Below, piece by piece: positions 40,801-52,900 of a stretch of 64,000 nucleotides of DNA (the first letter of the stretch is position 1; every line of letters begins with the position of its first letter). A model generated the notes under the pieces. The model did not search any database, was not told the origin of the DNA, and was given only the letters and a program-made list of their open reading frames with translations. The stretch comes from Amblyornis subalaris (lineage: Eukaryota; Chordata; Aves; Passeriformes; Ptilonorhynchidae), in contig JACAXG010000014.1 of assembly GCA_018881555.1 (NCBI GenBank), forward strand, positions 10,039,803 to 10,103,802, written 5' to 3'. The translations under genes were made by a program, and so were the position numbers.

Positions 40801-43800
40801 TGTGTGCCACTGGTGCTGGGGACACTGCCCATGTGTGCCATGACCTGTGCATATTTATGCTTCCATCTGTGCCTGTGGAGGAAGCATTTTTAAGGCTGGT
40901 GATGTCATCCTCACGATGTTGGCAATCTCAGGCAACATGGCCTGGAAAGAAAAGGACCCAAGGAAGGTCTGGTGTTTGGAGAAACGTCACTGTGACATCC
41001 AGTGCTTCTGGACTTGGTGAGGTCAAAAGTGATGGCAAAGCCCTGGTGCTGGTGCTGGTTCAGTGATGAGACAGCTCGTACAGACATCAGTGCCAAGTGA
41101 CTCATTTCCTCCTGGCCACAAATGGAAACTGCTGCTGCCAGCAGGGAAACCCGCACGTTTGCAGGGCCTTTCAGTCCTCCAGGGATCGTCCCTCTTGCTT
41201 CCTGCTCCTGGGATGGGACATGGCAGCTGAGTTGCTGAAGAGCTGCTGAGGCTGGAAGGCAAGGCAGGAGGGTGGGGATGTTGCAAGAAGAAGGTGTCTC
41301 AGACAAGTCCTTTGACTGGTCATGCTGGTGAATCGTGTTGCTGCTGAGGAGACCCCCAGGTGCCCACAGCCACAGCTGGGTGTGTGCCTTGGGACATCCA
41401 TGACAGAGGCCTGATGTCCCCTACCTNAGTCTCCCTTGGTGTCCCTTTCCCCGGTGAGGACAACTGTTCAGGGCTGAGCCATCAGACACAATGACAATAC
41501 CAATGTCTAAGTCATCGTGCCACGAAATGATAAATGTGCTTCCCAAACTGCTGCCTTTCACGTGGCCAACTGAAGGGCCTGCTGCCCCAGCCCTCTGAGC
41601 ACCCCCACCCAGGGAAGGTGAATATTTAACCCTCGCACTGCCCATCCCGTAGAGTAGCAATGCGAAGACTGGAAACTCGTGGCTGTGCACGGACAGGGGA
41701 GTAGAAGAGGACTCGGGGATTGAGGGATGCAGGAGAGGACTGTGAGCTGTTTGCCTGCCTCTGTGCACTGCTCTGAAACAGCTCGGGAGNAGTCATTCTT
41801 CATGAGGGCTTTGTGAGTCTTGCTGCGGAGTATTATCGACAAGCAGCAGCTCTGCCCTCGTTACAACCTGTTAATCACCCGCCGCGGGTCGTTAGGAGGT
41901 GTGCAGAGAATGGCAGGCAATGCATAACCTGTTCCGTAGGCTGGGGGTGTGAACACAGCTTATAGATCACATAGCTGGAGACAGGGCTGCGGGAGGGAGT
42001 TCAACAACTCCCCTGGATATATGACACCCAGCAATGGGCCATTAGTTATCTGCAAAATCTGCTGTGGCTTGTGCTTTTATGGACAACCACATTTACAATG
42101 CCATTCAAATCACATCTTGGTTCTTACTCATGCCACAACCGACCCGTCCAAGACATACAAATTCAGCTGCTGATGAGCCATAGGTTTGGGAAAATCAGAA
42201 GATTGTTAGTCCTGAGGGCAGCAGTAGGCAGAGAGGGATGGTGCCCTGGGCTGTATTTGTGGAGAGCAATTTCCTCATTATTCATTCACGAGTGAGCGCT
42301 TTGGGGGTGTATTTGAGCACAAAAATTGATATTGAACATTTGTAGCGTCACAAATCGATTGTGCACAGGTGATTTCAGTTGCTGGCAGGACGTGGCCACT
42401 TGTGGGGCAGAGCACAGGTACCCAGAGCACGTTAGCAGTGCAGAGGGGAAGCGGGAGCAGACTGNGGACGGGAGAACTCCGAAGCGCAGCATCTGCCTGA
42501 GACACCATCAGGCAGTGACCCAGACTCCCTGTGCCCTTGCTTACAGACTGAAGAAATGTAAACGTCAGTTTTACACCTCAGGGAAAGCTCCGCAGCCTTG
42601 GGGCATGGCTTGGGACTGTGCTCCCATCTCAGAGCAGGGTGCTCAGCGTGGCTGGAATGGTGTTAATGGGGTTAATGTTGCTTGCTGCTCTGACCCAGGT
42701 GTACTGGTTTTGCCTTGAGACTAGTTAGAGGGAGCCTGGAAGCTGCATGAATACCTACAGAGCAGNTGGGAGTTGTATTGTTATCCTGAGCCTTAGGAAG
42801 ATTTTCTTTCCCCGTGATTCCTTTGGTCTGTCTCCCTCCTCTGCTATTTCCATCAGGCTCGAGGCACACAGGAGTGTGTGCCCTGCTCAGAAAGCTGAGG
42901 GATGCAGTCTGGGTCAGGTGTAGTGTGCCAGGTCCTTAGGAAAGCCTGGAGATGTGGGTGGGGGCACCTGTGACCTCCTGCAGGAGAAGGATGTAGGCTT
43001 GACTTGCCAAGGAGGACTTCCTTGCAAGCCAGCTATGTCCAACTTCTCCTTAATGGTGTCTTTCAGTACTTGTTACCGGGGGCTGAGCTGGGACTCACAA
43101 ACCTTTGTTCAGCTCCCAGTTTGGGATCCCTGGAGAAAGCCAGTCTGTGGTGACTGAAGGCCAGAGGGTACAATGTGCAGGGGACAAGCTGTGTCTGTAG
43201 GTGGGTGAAGATTCTGTGTGCTGCTGTGCTATAAACAGCAGTAAAGATACCAAACCCACGCAGACAGGCCACTGATGGGACTCCAGCAGCCTTTACAAGA
43301 GACTGAGGGACCATCCAGCTGCCTGCAGCACCTGCTGGTGGTGAGATATGCTTCATGTCTCATCAGTGCTGGGCAAGTGCTGGAAAAGAGAAACAAAAGG
43401 TGAAACCAGGGATGGAGGAGAAGCTGGATGGAAAATGTGACCTTAGGTCCATTTCCAAGTGAGGCAAATCTTGAACATATTAGGGGACTGCAAGGGATCC
43501 AAACCACTCGACAGGGTTTGGATCACCCCACAGCAGCACTGGAGCACAGTGGGTATTGGTGTAGACAATGAGAGCATCCAGTTTGGGCTGTGCATCAGCA
43601 AACACTTGTGCACCAGTGTTTGTGAGCAAAGGTGAGCTGAATACCAGCTCCTGGGCCACTTAGTGCTGGAACTGTCAGCCTAGGAATGTCCTGTACCTTC
43701 CTCTGAAGTGACTAACTTCGGGGACAGGGTGACAGAGGAGTACATGGCATGGGGTGGCTGTCACTTCCAGCCTGTTCCATCTGCTTTGTGCCAAGGTCAT

Positions 43801-43900
43801 AAATGTATTGTGGGGTTTTTGTTTGGTTGGTTTTTGGAGTCTTTCTTTCAACCCCTAGCTGCGTAATTTCATCTATAAAATGCTGAAGTGTCAGCTGGGA
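34862..43900. other. Intergenic DNA upstream of MASP1, proximal part
   Basis: No coding exon or RNA gene is recognised on either strand. A compact CpG-rich patch lies at 38560-38740. The open frames (for example 234 codons at 38194-38898 on the - strand) cross CpG-rich DNA and match no family. In human the gene beyond the MASP1 5' end is RTP4, but no second zf-3CxxC motif is visible here. Confidence 0.6.
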
Positions 43901-46900
43901 TCAAGTCCTGCCTTTCATTTTCTCTTTCTGCTTAAATTAATATTGATGTAGTGTTTATCTTTATTTAATATTCATGGTGATTAAAGACTTGGAGCCATTC
44001 ACTTTTAATTATATCCTTCTCCTAGAAACAGTCTAGTGCAATTAGAGAGCTTCCAGTGCATGAAAGAAAAACAAACAAAGTTTTTGCCTCCACTTCCATA
44101 AGTGCCAAGTGGGGTTCCCAGGGGCATCCCCATTCCCTCTGCTGTGGTGGCCTGTGAGCAGAAGCTCCTGTGTAGGACTCCTCTGAGCCATGCCATCTCT
44201 CTGCTGTGTTGTGAGGGAGTCCACAACACTTGGTGACCATTTGCAGCCCTCCAGCAGTGTCAGATAGGGATGGGAAGGAGGCCAATGCACAGCTCCATTG
44301 GATGGGGATAGGTGGCTTGGAACAGAAGGAAAAGCAGTTGGGGTTTCCCAGGTGGGATGTTGTGACATGGGAGTTCCATTTCTATCCTTGCAGCAGCCCC
44401 ACTGTGTGTGGGGGATCCCTTGTGCTCCCCACCCTCCCTTCTGGCTGGACAAGTGCCCTTGTGCAGCTCAGAGAGCCTTCTCTTCTCCCTGTGGGCTCTT
44501 CTCCCACAGCAATAACTAATAATTTTAATCAAATCCAGGAAAATGATCATGGAGTGATGCCTAGATGGCAAGGCAATGACCAGCTCTCCTCTTTAGTACT
44601 CAGACAGCATTGCCTCTCTCTCCCATAGCATTATCCATGAGCAAATTGCTATATTGAGCCGTGCAAATTGCCCAGGAGCTTCTGCTGGGAGCCTGAACCT
44701 TTTCTGACACATAAAACCAATCTGTCTGAGCGTGCCTAATGATCAGACACGGTCTGGCCATCAGCATCTCTTTTGGCAGCTAGAGCAGTGGTGGCTTCTC
44801 CTCTCGGTGTGGCTGGTGACAGGAGGCAGCAAGCCTGAGGATTTCCTGTGGACTATAGCAACTCTCCTGCTGTCTCAGAGCTGGGTTTTCACAAGTCTGG
44901 AAATCTGAGCCCTTAAGAGTTAGTTGTCAGCACCCTACATGGAAACATCCCATGTTACAACTCTGGAGATTCCTGTGCCAAGCAACTTTCTGTTCTTGGG
45001 CTGCCTTTTGGTGAAGAATTGGTCACATCGTGCTCACAACCAGCCGAGTGCTACATGGGGCTTCCTCATGTTTATTGGGTGTTTCCAGCAGCGATGTCCT
45101 TTGGTTGAGACAACACCTTAACGAGGAGCTCCTTTAAAGTCTCTGCTCTGTTGTGTTCAGGCAGGGCTGAGTAGAGCAACAGGCTGATCATTTTCACCCT
45201 GTAAAATATACATAATTCCATTTTACATAGGGGATGATCATTGCAGAACTGACTCTTATTTTCATCCTTTTCCTGATGTAATTACTATCCCCCTGCTGAT
45301 GCCTGTGCCGATGTCTGTGCTTGATGAGTGAAAATTTAAACTGCCCTGGGTGATGGGACATAGACCTTGCTGAAAAATTTAAATGTCTTGTATCCAGAGA
45401 AGGCTGGCCCATAAATAAAGGATGAAATCTCCACTGCAGGAGGGGGAGAGCTAGTGCAACTCCAGATTTAACACCTTCCTGCCCACCTCCACTCATGCTT
45501 GGAGTTGTGGTTCTTCTCCCTGCTGAAGTCTGGGAACTTGTAGGAGCCCCAGGGTGTCAGGGGCTGGAGACCCAGTGCTAGGAGGCCTGGCTGAGTCACT
45601 GTGTCAGAAGGAAGCCTCAGACTTAGGAGTAAATTGAAAGCAACCATCCTGAGCTTAAGTGGGCATGTTGATCCATTTAGCCTAAGAGCTAAAGCTGCTG
45701 GTACCCGTGGAGCAGGGAGGCTTAGCTAGAGCAAAAGTAATAGGCAGTTTTCTTCACTGAAAAATGAGGGATACAAATAATTAATCTCCTTGAGACGTGG
45801 AGGGGATGCTGGAGGAGAGTGATTATAACATGCNATGAGTGCTAGCATGAATAACTCACTATCCCTTAAAAGGTCAGTGATTTTTTAGTTTTCCAGTGGA
45901 GTTTCTATTCCCACATCTCTTCGGAGGTATTTTACACTTATCATTTGCAGATCAGCCCAGACAGTCACAGATCAAATGACAGCTTGGTGAAAAATCTCTC
46001 CCAGTAGTAAGTTGCTATTTCTGTGTGTTACTGACTGTGCTGCTGAGTTCACTGTAAGAACAGGAGTTGGAGACCTATGGCATCATCAGGTCTGACTCCC
46101 TTCTGTCACATGCACAACATCACACAGACTTCAGGGATCCCTCCCCCATCTTCTGCTGCTGGCAAGGGCTCACCCAGCACACAAAGATAAGGGCCAATCT
46201 CCCCCTGGACATTTGTCCTCAGTCCACACCGATTTAAGCAGTTGCATGGAGGAGGAAATCGTGTGGGATGAACCAAAGTTTCAGGAGGAGGCAGTGCCAC
46301 TTCTTCTCTCCCAGGTGGTAATTTACTCTGAATGTGAAATCCCTCATTTCCAGCTTCATGTCCCAGGAAGGAGATGAGAGGCTTGGCCTCCTGTCTCTCA
46401 CCCCACACCAGGCACCTTCAGCCAATTGCTGGTCTCAAAGGTGCTAAATTCCTCTTCAGCTTAATGAGACGTGGAAGAGAAAGATCCAAATTGGTGTCTC
46501 CAAGGAGTGAACTCAACAGCATCAGACGTGTGAGAATCCACTTGGGAAAGTGTCTCTGCTGTCTGTGGAAAACTGTGCGTGAGCAAGTGGGATGCAGATG
46601 CAGACAAGTTAAAAGCTGTGCTTAGATGGCTCCGTGGCACCTTCCTGCCATTGCCCTCGGGGGTGGGGAGATGGAGTAAGACAGGCAGGATGGAATAATA
46701 TCTGCTCCCATTAAGGTGGGTAATTGCTTTGTCATTCCCTTTTCAGAGCTGGGTGCAGTGAGCTGTGCAGAGTGGATGGAGATTGCATTGGCACAATTTG
46801 GGGGCGATGTAGAAATTAGCTGAACTGCCAGGGCAAGCTTCACTGGGGTCCCACGGAGGTGGATGCCCTCCACTGTAGTGGGTGTGCTAAACAACCTTCC

Positions 46901-49900
46901 AGTGGGGTGGTATGAGATAACAGGGATAAGGGGGAGCTCATTCCTGGGGCTTGCTTCTTAGCGAGGTCTGTGTGGGTTCTTCCAATTAACCCACTATACT
47001 TAATTAGCAGTAGCTCCCTGTGGAGGCAGACAGGTAACAAATCTGAGGGTTGGTCCTTATTAACTCTGGGTTAGGATATTGGCTAGGGAAGTGCGGGGTG
47101 CTCTGGAATCTGCTGTCTGAAGCCTGGAAAAACTCTGCGGTCATCTCCTGAGCGTCCCTCTCCCCAGGGCAGGCAGTGTCATGCAGTCCCTGTGAACACT
47201 CTATTCTCTGCAAGATGTTTCCATGAGGTGGCCCATGCACCTCCCAGGACCTGAGGGGCTCTGGATTTTGCAGGATCACCTCATGGGCCATAGATGCCTG
47301 TTTGCAGGGCTTCTTTAGAGGGAAACTCCCAGAAACGGAGTGTTGCCCTCAGAGTGCAACCAGCAAAACTCATGCTGGTGGCTTGGGGGCTGTGTAACAA
47401 TCTGGTGGAGGTGACCAGAGGCCCCTGTCTGTCCCATCTTCCTGCATTGTAGCTATTTCCTGTGCTGGAGGCTTTGGAGGGAGGTTTTCTGAAGGCCAGA
47501 GCAGTCTATCCAGCTCTATTCCAGCTGTATTCTGCCTGCAGCATGTAGTTTGTGATAGCTGTTTTATCTTGCCTTCTGCTGCCAGTTCCCACCTCCCTGG
47601 GGTGGCCCATCCTCCCCCATGCGCAGTGAGGCAGCCCTTTCATTCTGCAGCTGCACCGTGGAGAAACAAGGAGCTCTGGGTTTGTATTAATTTTGAAGAA
47701 ATAGATATTTTGATTGTCAAGTCGATCCCAGATTATTTTGGGCGAATGCAGTTTGACAGACCATTATTTTGAAGGGACATGGATCATTTAACCAAGCCTA
47801 ATTGCCTCTGTGTCACAATTAGTCACTCGGGCTGAGGAGGAATTGGTGTCACCATCATTTTGTATTTGGGAGCCAGTGACTAAATCTAATGAAAGTGTTC
47901 GAATCAGAACTTTTATGTACATGCATCCATTATACTGCAAAATTGGCCATATCTCCTTGAGGGACTGGGGAAGACTCTGTGAGAGTGTGGTTCCTGCTGC
48001 AAGGGTGAGAAGAAGTGCTGAGGGTTTGGAAGAGGACAGTGAGGTTTTCAAGTGCCTCCTTGGCTGGAGATATGCAGGGCTGCTCCTGCAGCTGTGGAGA
48101 GTGGTGCTCAGTACCAGTTTTGGCTCTGAGGTATGATTAATCTCCAGGCGAGGGTGATAGGCTCCTGTCTGCAGCACAAATCTAAGGGAGGGATGAAAAC
48201 AGCCAAAGATCTGGAGAAGGGAAAGCTTCCACCACCCTTGGACTGCTCCATCACCTGGTAAAGTCACTTTAAAAGCAAGTCAAGGGGCTTGAGGCCAAGG
48301 ATGCAAGGCTGTTCCTCAGGATGATGTGGAAGACTGTCCTCTTTGATTTCCAGGGGGAAATGATGACCTGTGTTTGTGTCCTGGCGGTGGTCAGGGCTAC
48401 ACAGCAGGAGTAAGGGCTCACCAGCCTCCACTCCCACCACCACAGCACATGCGATGCTGAGAGTGGGTTATTTACTATTTACCTTTTAAATGTGTCAGGT
48501 AAACCTTGCTAGACTTTAAGGCTGCCATCTCCTGTGTTGAGTTCAGTGGTGGGAAGGTTTTGGGAAGGAAAGGTGGGAGCCCAGTGGAAGGGCAGTACTC
48601 CTGTGCTTCAGGTACCACAAGCACTGGAATGCCACTGCAAAATTGGAGGGTGGCAAGAGGTTGCTGGGAACTTGCCCTCCTATCCCATAAAGCCCAAAGT
48701 TTCCAAAGTCTTTCAATTTTTCAGAGGACTGCAGACTGTCAGCTGAACATCGCAAACGAGCAAAGGAGCCAGGAAATGAACTTCTCCATGAAACAAAAAT
48801 CAAACTGACTCATTTGTTTTCAAGGTTCTTTACCCCAGCAAAATGAAAGCCATAATCATACAGGGGAAATAGGAAGATAAATTGGGTGTTATTTCAAGTA
48901 TCGCTGGCTCACATAATTTTATTGTGATGTTTGCAAGAATGGGTGTTTGTTCCAAAGCTTTGGATTCTGGATTCAGACAGATTCTTGTTACTCTAATCTT
49001 TTAGTAAAGGAAAGGATGTTTTATGCCTCATAATCATAGAAAACAGCTTGAAAATTGTGGCATGAGGTTGACTCCAGAAGCTCAGCAACCAGAAAGTGAG
49101 TAAGGAGAACTCAGAGGACAATTTGTCAGCTTCAGGCCAGGAGGCCTTGCCTTTGAACACCTCTGCCACAGTGCAGTGCAGATAATGAATGTGTCTCAAT
49201 ATCTGGGGACATGGAGGTGTTGGATGTGTGAGCTGCTGCTGGCTGAACCAGCCTCCTGGGAAGCTCATTTGTCTGCAGCATCTTTGCAGGCTGGACTTAC
49301 TGGGAAGAGGGAGTGGGGTGTGTGGGTGATTTGTCTCACTGAGGAAGGACTCTGCACCGATGTCAGGGGAAGACTTTGTGAGAGCTGCCAGACCCTCTGA
49401 CCACCAGATTTCTGATTTTATTATGCCCCAATGCTGTCGTCAGACGAATGGGGTGAGTTGGATTCAGGTCCTGCTCCTCTGGACAGCTTTGACAGCTGCT
49501 CTGATGGAAACAAAACTGCATTGGCCCCTCTCCTGTTTTGATCAAGACAAATGTTTCCTTTCTTTCAAACAGCCAAACACACAGCCTCGGAAGGAGAGTA
49601 AATTTTAGAGACAGATCAGGTAATCTGTGTGTGACTTGGAAAGCTGTGCAACATCAGAGGAGATGTGGGTCTAACACAATCTTTCTATGCTCTTGAGAAA
49701 ACAAGTACCTAGACCCACTATGGCTTTAGGGGAAGGGAGTGCAGGGCAGTCAGATCAGTCTGGTACAGTTAAGGTAAGTTTATGCCAGGCCCTCTCACAT
49801 CTCCATCCCACTCCCAGTAGATGGATCCCCATCATAAGAGGACCCTTGCCTTACATGCACCATTTCATAACCATCTNAGGCAAGTGAAGCCCTGAATGGC

Positions 49901-52900
49901 TGCTAATATGCCTTGCAGAGCTGTGTCCCCTCTTCATTATTAATGTTTAAATCCCTTTCAGAAGCACAGCCATTAATTTTGCTGTTGCCTTGGTGTTGAG
50001 GAGCCAGCACAGACAATGTTGAGTGTTCCTGGAGGCAGAAGTCTGGCTGAAAATGCCTCCCACTCCTCTCAGCTGCTGTCCTCATCCTCACCATCCAGGC
50101 AGAGCTGGAGTCAGGTCCTTTGGTGCAGGTGCTGCTGGGCACAGAAGGTCTGCTTCAGTGAAAAAGGGACAAATGTCTTGGTGAATGCAGGGGATAAAAG
50201 GTTGTGTCTTGTCCCTGTCCTGCTCTTATCTCCTCCTGTATAACTTGTTCAGTGCTCTTTTTGGGCATTGTCCAGCCTTAACTTGCCCATGATGTGTTTT
50301 CTGAGGCAGGCAGCTGTAACCTGTCACCTGTGGCAAAAATTTATCTGATATTTCGATGTTCCCTGACTGGTTTTGGGCAAGTGATTCATGTTCCCCAGAT
50401 GTAGTCCAGCTTGTCTGAACTCCAAGCTTCTGTGGAGGACTGGATTGTTAGAGGACAGAAGATGCTCTCAGTCCTGTAACAATCCAGTCCCAACCAATAA
50501 TCAGCTTCAGTCTCTTTTCCGTATTTAAACCTGAGTTTGGCTGACTTCTGTTCCTAACTAGGAGACCCTGTGCAGGGTTAGGGTCTTCTCTGTAGAGACC
50601 CTCTAAGGAGTGTCTCCCCCTCATTAGGGAATGACAATGTGCACAGCCGTGTGTAGGCTGGGAACCGTTCATCCCATAACTTACATATTGAGTGTCTGGG
50701 AGCTACAAAGCCTGGCCCTGCTGCAGTTAAGGACTTTCTGCATGATGGTCCAGAGCAGCAGCAAAGTCTCTTGTGCTGCCTGTGCTGCTTAGCTAGGAGA
50801 CTGCATCTTCTAGTGAAATGGTCAAGGCCAAAGGTGGGGAGGAAAACCTTCCTGCACTCATGAAAGGGATTTACCTGCCAAGATTTCCAGTCCTCAAGGC
50901 ATTTCCTTGTTTCTACTTTTGATGTACCCTTGCCATGTTCCTGAATCTTCTGCCACAGACTGAGCTCTCCAATGAAGGCACAGTGGGGCAGGTTGATGGC
51001 AGATGTGGGTTCCTCAGCAGCCGCAGTGGGAGCAGGTACAGGAATCTTAAGTATGGGGCTCTTTGCTTGGTTTCTCCTGCCACCTCTTTTTCATTTTAGG
51101 CCTGAACTATTGGCATAAACTGTGTTTAAATTGCTTGTAGAGCTGACAGCCAGCAGTCAGCCAGCCTGTTGTACTGATGCTGTGCTCTGTTACCAGTCAT
51201 CATCCTGGGGGCAGAAAAACATTTTGTCCAGCTCATGGCAAGTGACCATGCCACACTGTGTGTAAATGGCTCCTCTTCTGCTTTATCTGCAGATCTGTGC
51301 CTATCTGTCTAGGTGCCTGTCCTTTGATATGTCCCGTGAACAGCCTGGTCCCTGGGTGCCTTCCTTATCCCTGCCCTGATGCTCAAACATTAAATGGAGA
51401 GCTCTGACTCACCAGTAAAACTGGGATGTGGCAGGGAGTGGGGATGTGCTGAGGCGAAGCCAAAAGGCTGTTGGAGGCAGCCAGGAGGATTTTTGTCTTG
51501 TCCTAGTCATTTTTATGTCCTTTGGGAGGGGAAGCTGAAGGGCTGGTATGAAGCTGTGGGATGGCTGGAGAGCATGAGCCTTCCACCTGGAAGACAAAGT
51601 TTTGCTGGGAGAAGGAGTTCAAGACAGCAAAGGAGGCATTGGTGGTTCTGGCCATAGATGCAGTGTTGGGAGTAGGACTGGTCAGAACAGTTTCTGGGGG
51701 GAACTTCTTCCCCATGCAGTGCCAGCCACTGGGCACTCCCTAGAGCCAGAGCATCCTGTGGCGGAAAAGGCCATGCTTCTCCAGATGGAGAATTAATGAA
51801 TTTGAATGGATTCGCTGTCACAGCCAGCTCCAGCACTTGGAGACCGTGCTGCAGATCCGACAGCTACCCACAATCTGCTGCATGGCCAAATCTGTGCTGG
51901 GGATGGAGCTATTTCCAGGGATGCCGCGAGTCCTGTGGGCATGTGTGGCACATCCATGAGGTCTGGGACATTTGTCTCTTGGTACCTCTGGCTGCCTGGG
52001 CAGAGCAGGAACCCGTGGTGTTAGAAGTGTTTGGAGGAGCAGGTGGAAGCNGTGTCTGCATGGCGGCTGTGGCAGCAGGGATGTAAAAGAGGGAGGGAGA
52101 GTCCAAGGACTCATGTTTATGGGCTATGGGGCAATCCAGCAGCACAGGCTGTGCTTATTCAGGCTTTGTGGAGCAAACATCCCTCCCCACACGGGTTTGG
52201 GGACAGCATTTCCTGGCTCGCAGCCACTAGAGGCTGCCCTGCTCCATCTCCTGAGCTTCCACTCCTCGGGATAACGGCGGCTTTGCTGCCTGTGCTGGAG
52301 GCACCAGGAGAAGGTAGTAGGAAAAGACCTGAAGCCTTTTTGTTTTCCTTTCTTCTGGGAGTGGATGGAGCAGCAAACCTGGGGCCCTGGGGATGTACCT
52401 CGTGTCCCTGCTCACAGGCAGAGGAACTGAGGTGCGAGGAGCTGCATGGAAATGTCTCATGGCGAGGGGCACATTATCACAGCCAGAGCCCAGTGCCTGT
52501 CTCTGGCTGCTGCCACACAAGGGGACAGGAGCAAANCCTGTGTGTGTGTAATAGCTGCAAAATCCACAGACCTGCTGGGACAGCTTGGAGGGACCCGACT
52601 TTGGGTACAGCTGGGCAGACCTGATGGCTGAGAAGTGACCTGAAGCACCAAAACTTCTCTGGGAGAACTGTGGAGTCTCCTGCTGCACATGGACCCACAA
52701 TCCTGCACTCACTCACCTCTGCAAGCCCAGCACCCTCGCAGGCATTTGCTAAACCCCCTGTGCTAGGGGAAGCTGACTTCTTAGCTCCACTGCCAGCATA
52801 CCCACTGCAATGTCCTATTTGACAGAAATTCTTCCTGTATAGTCCAGGCATTGCTGCCTTCTGTGGTGGCAGATGCAGACAGAGCTATAGAAAGGTAAAA

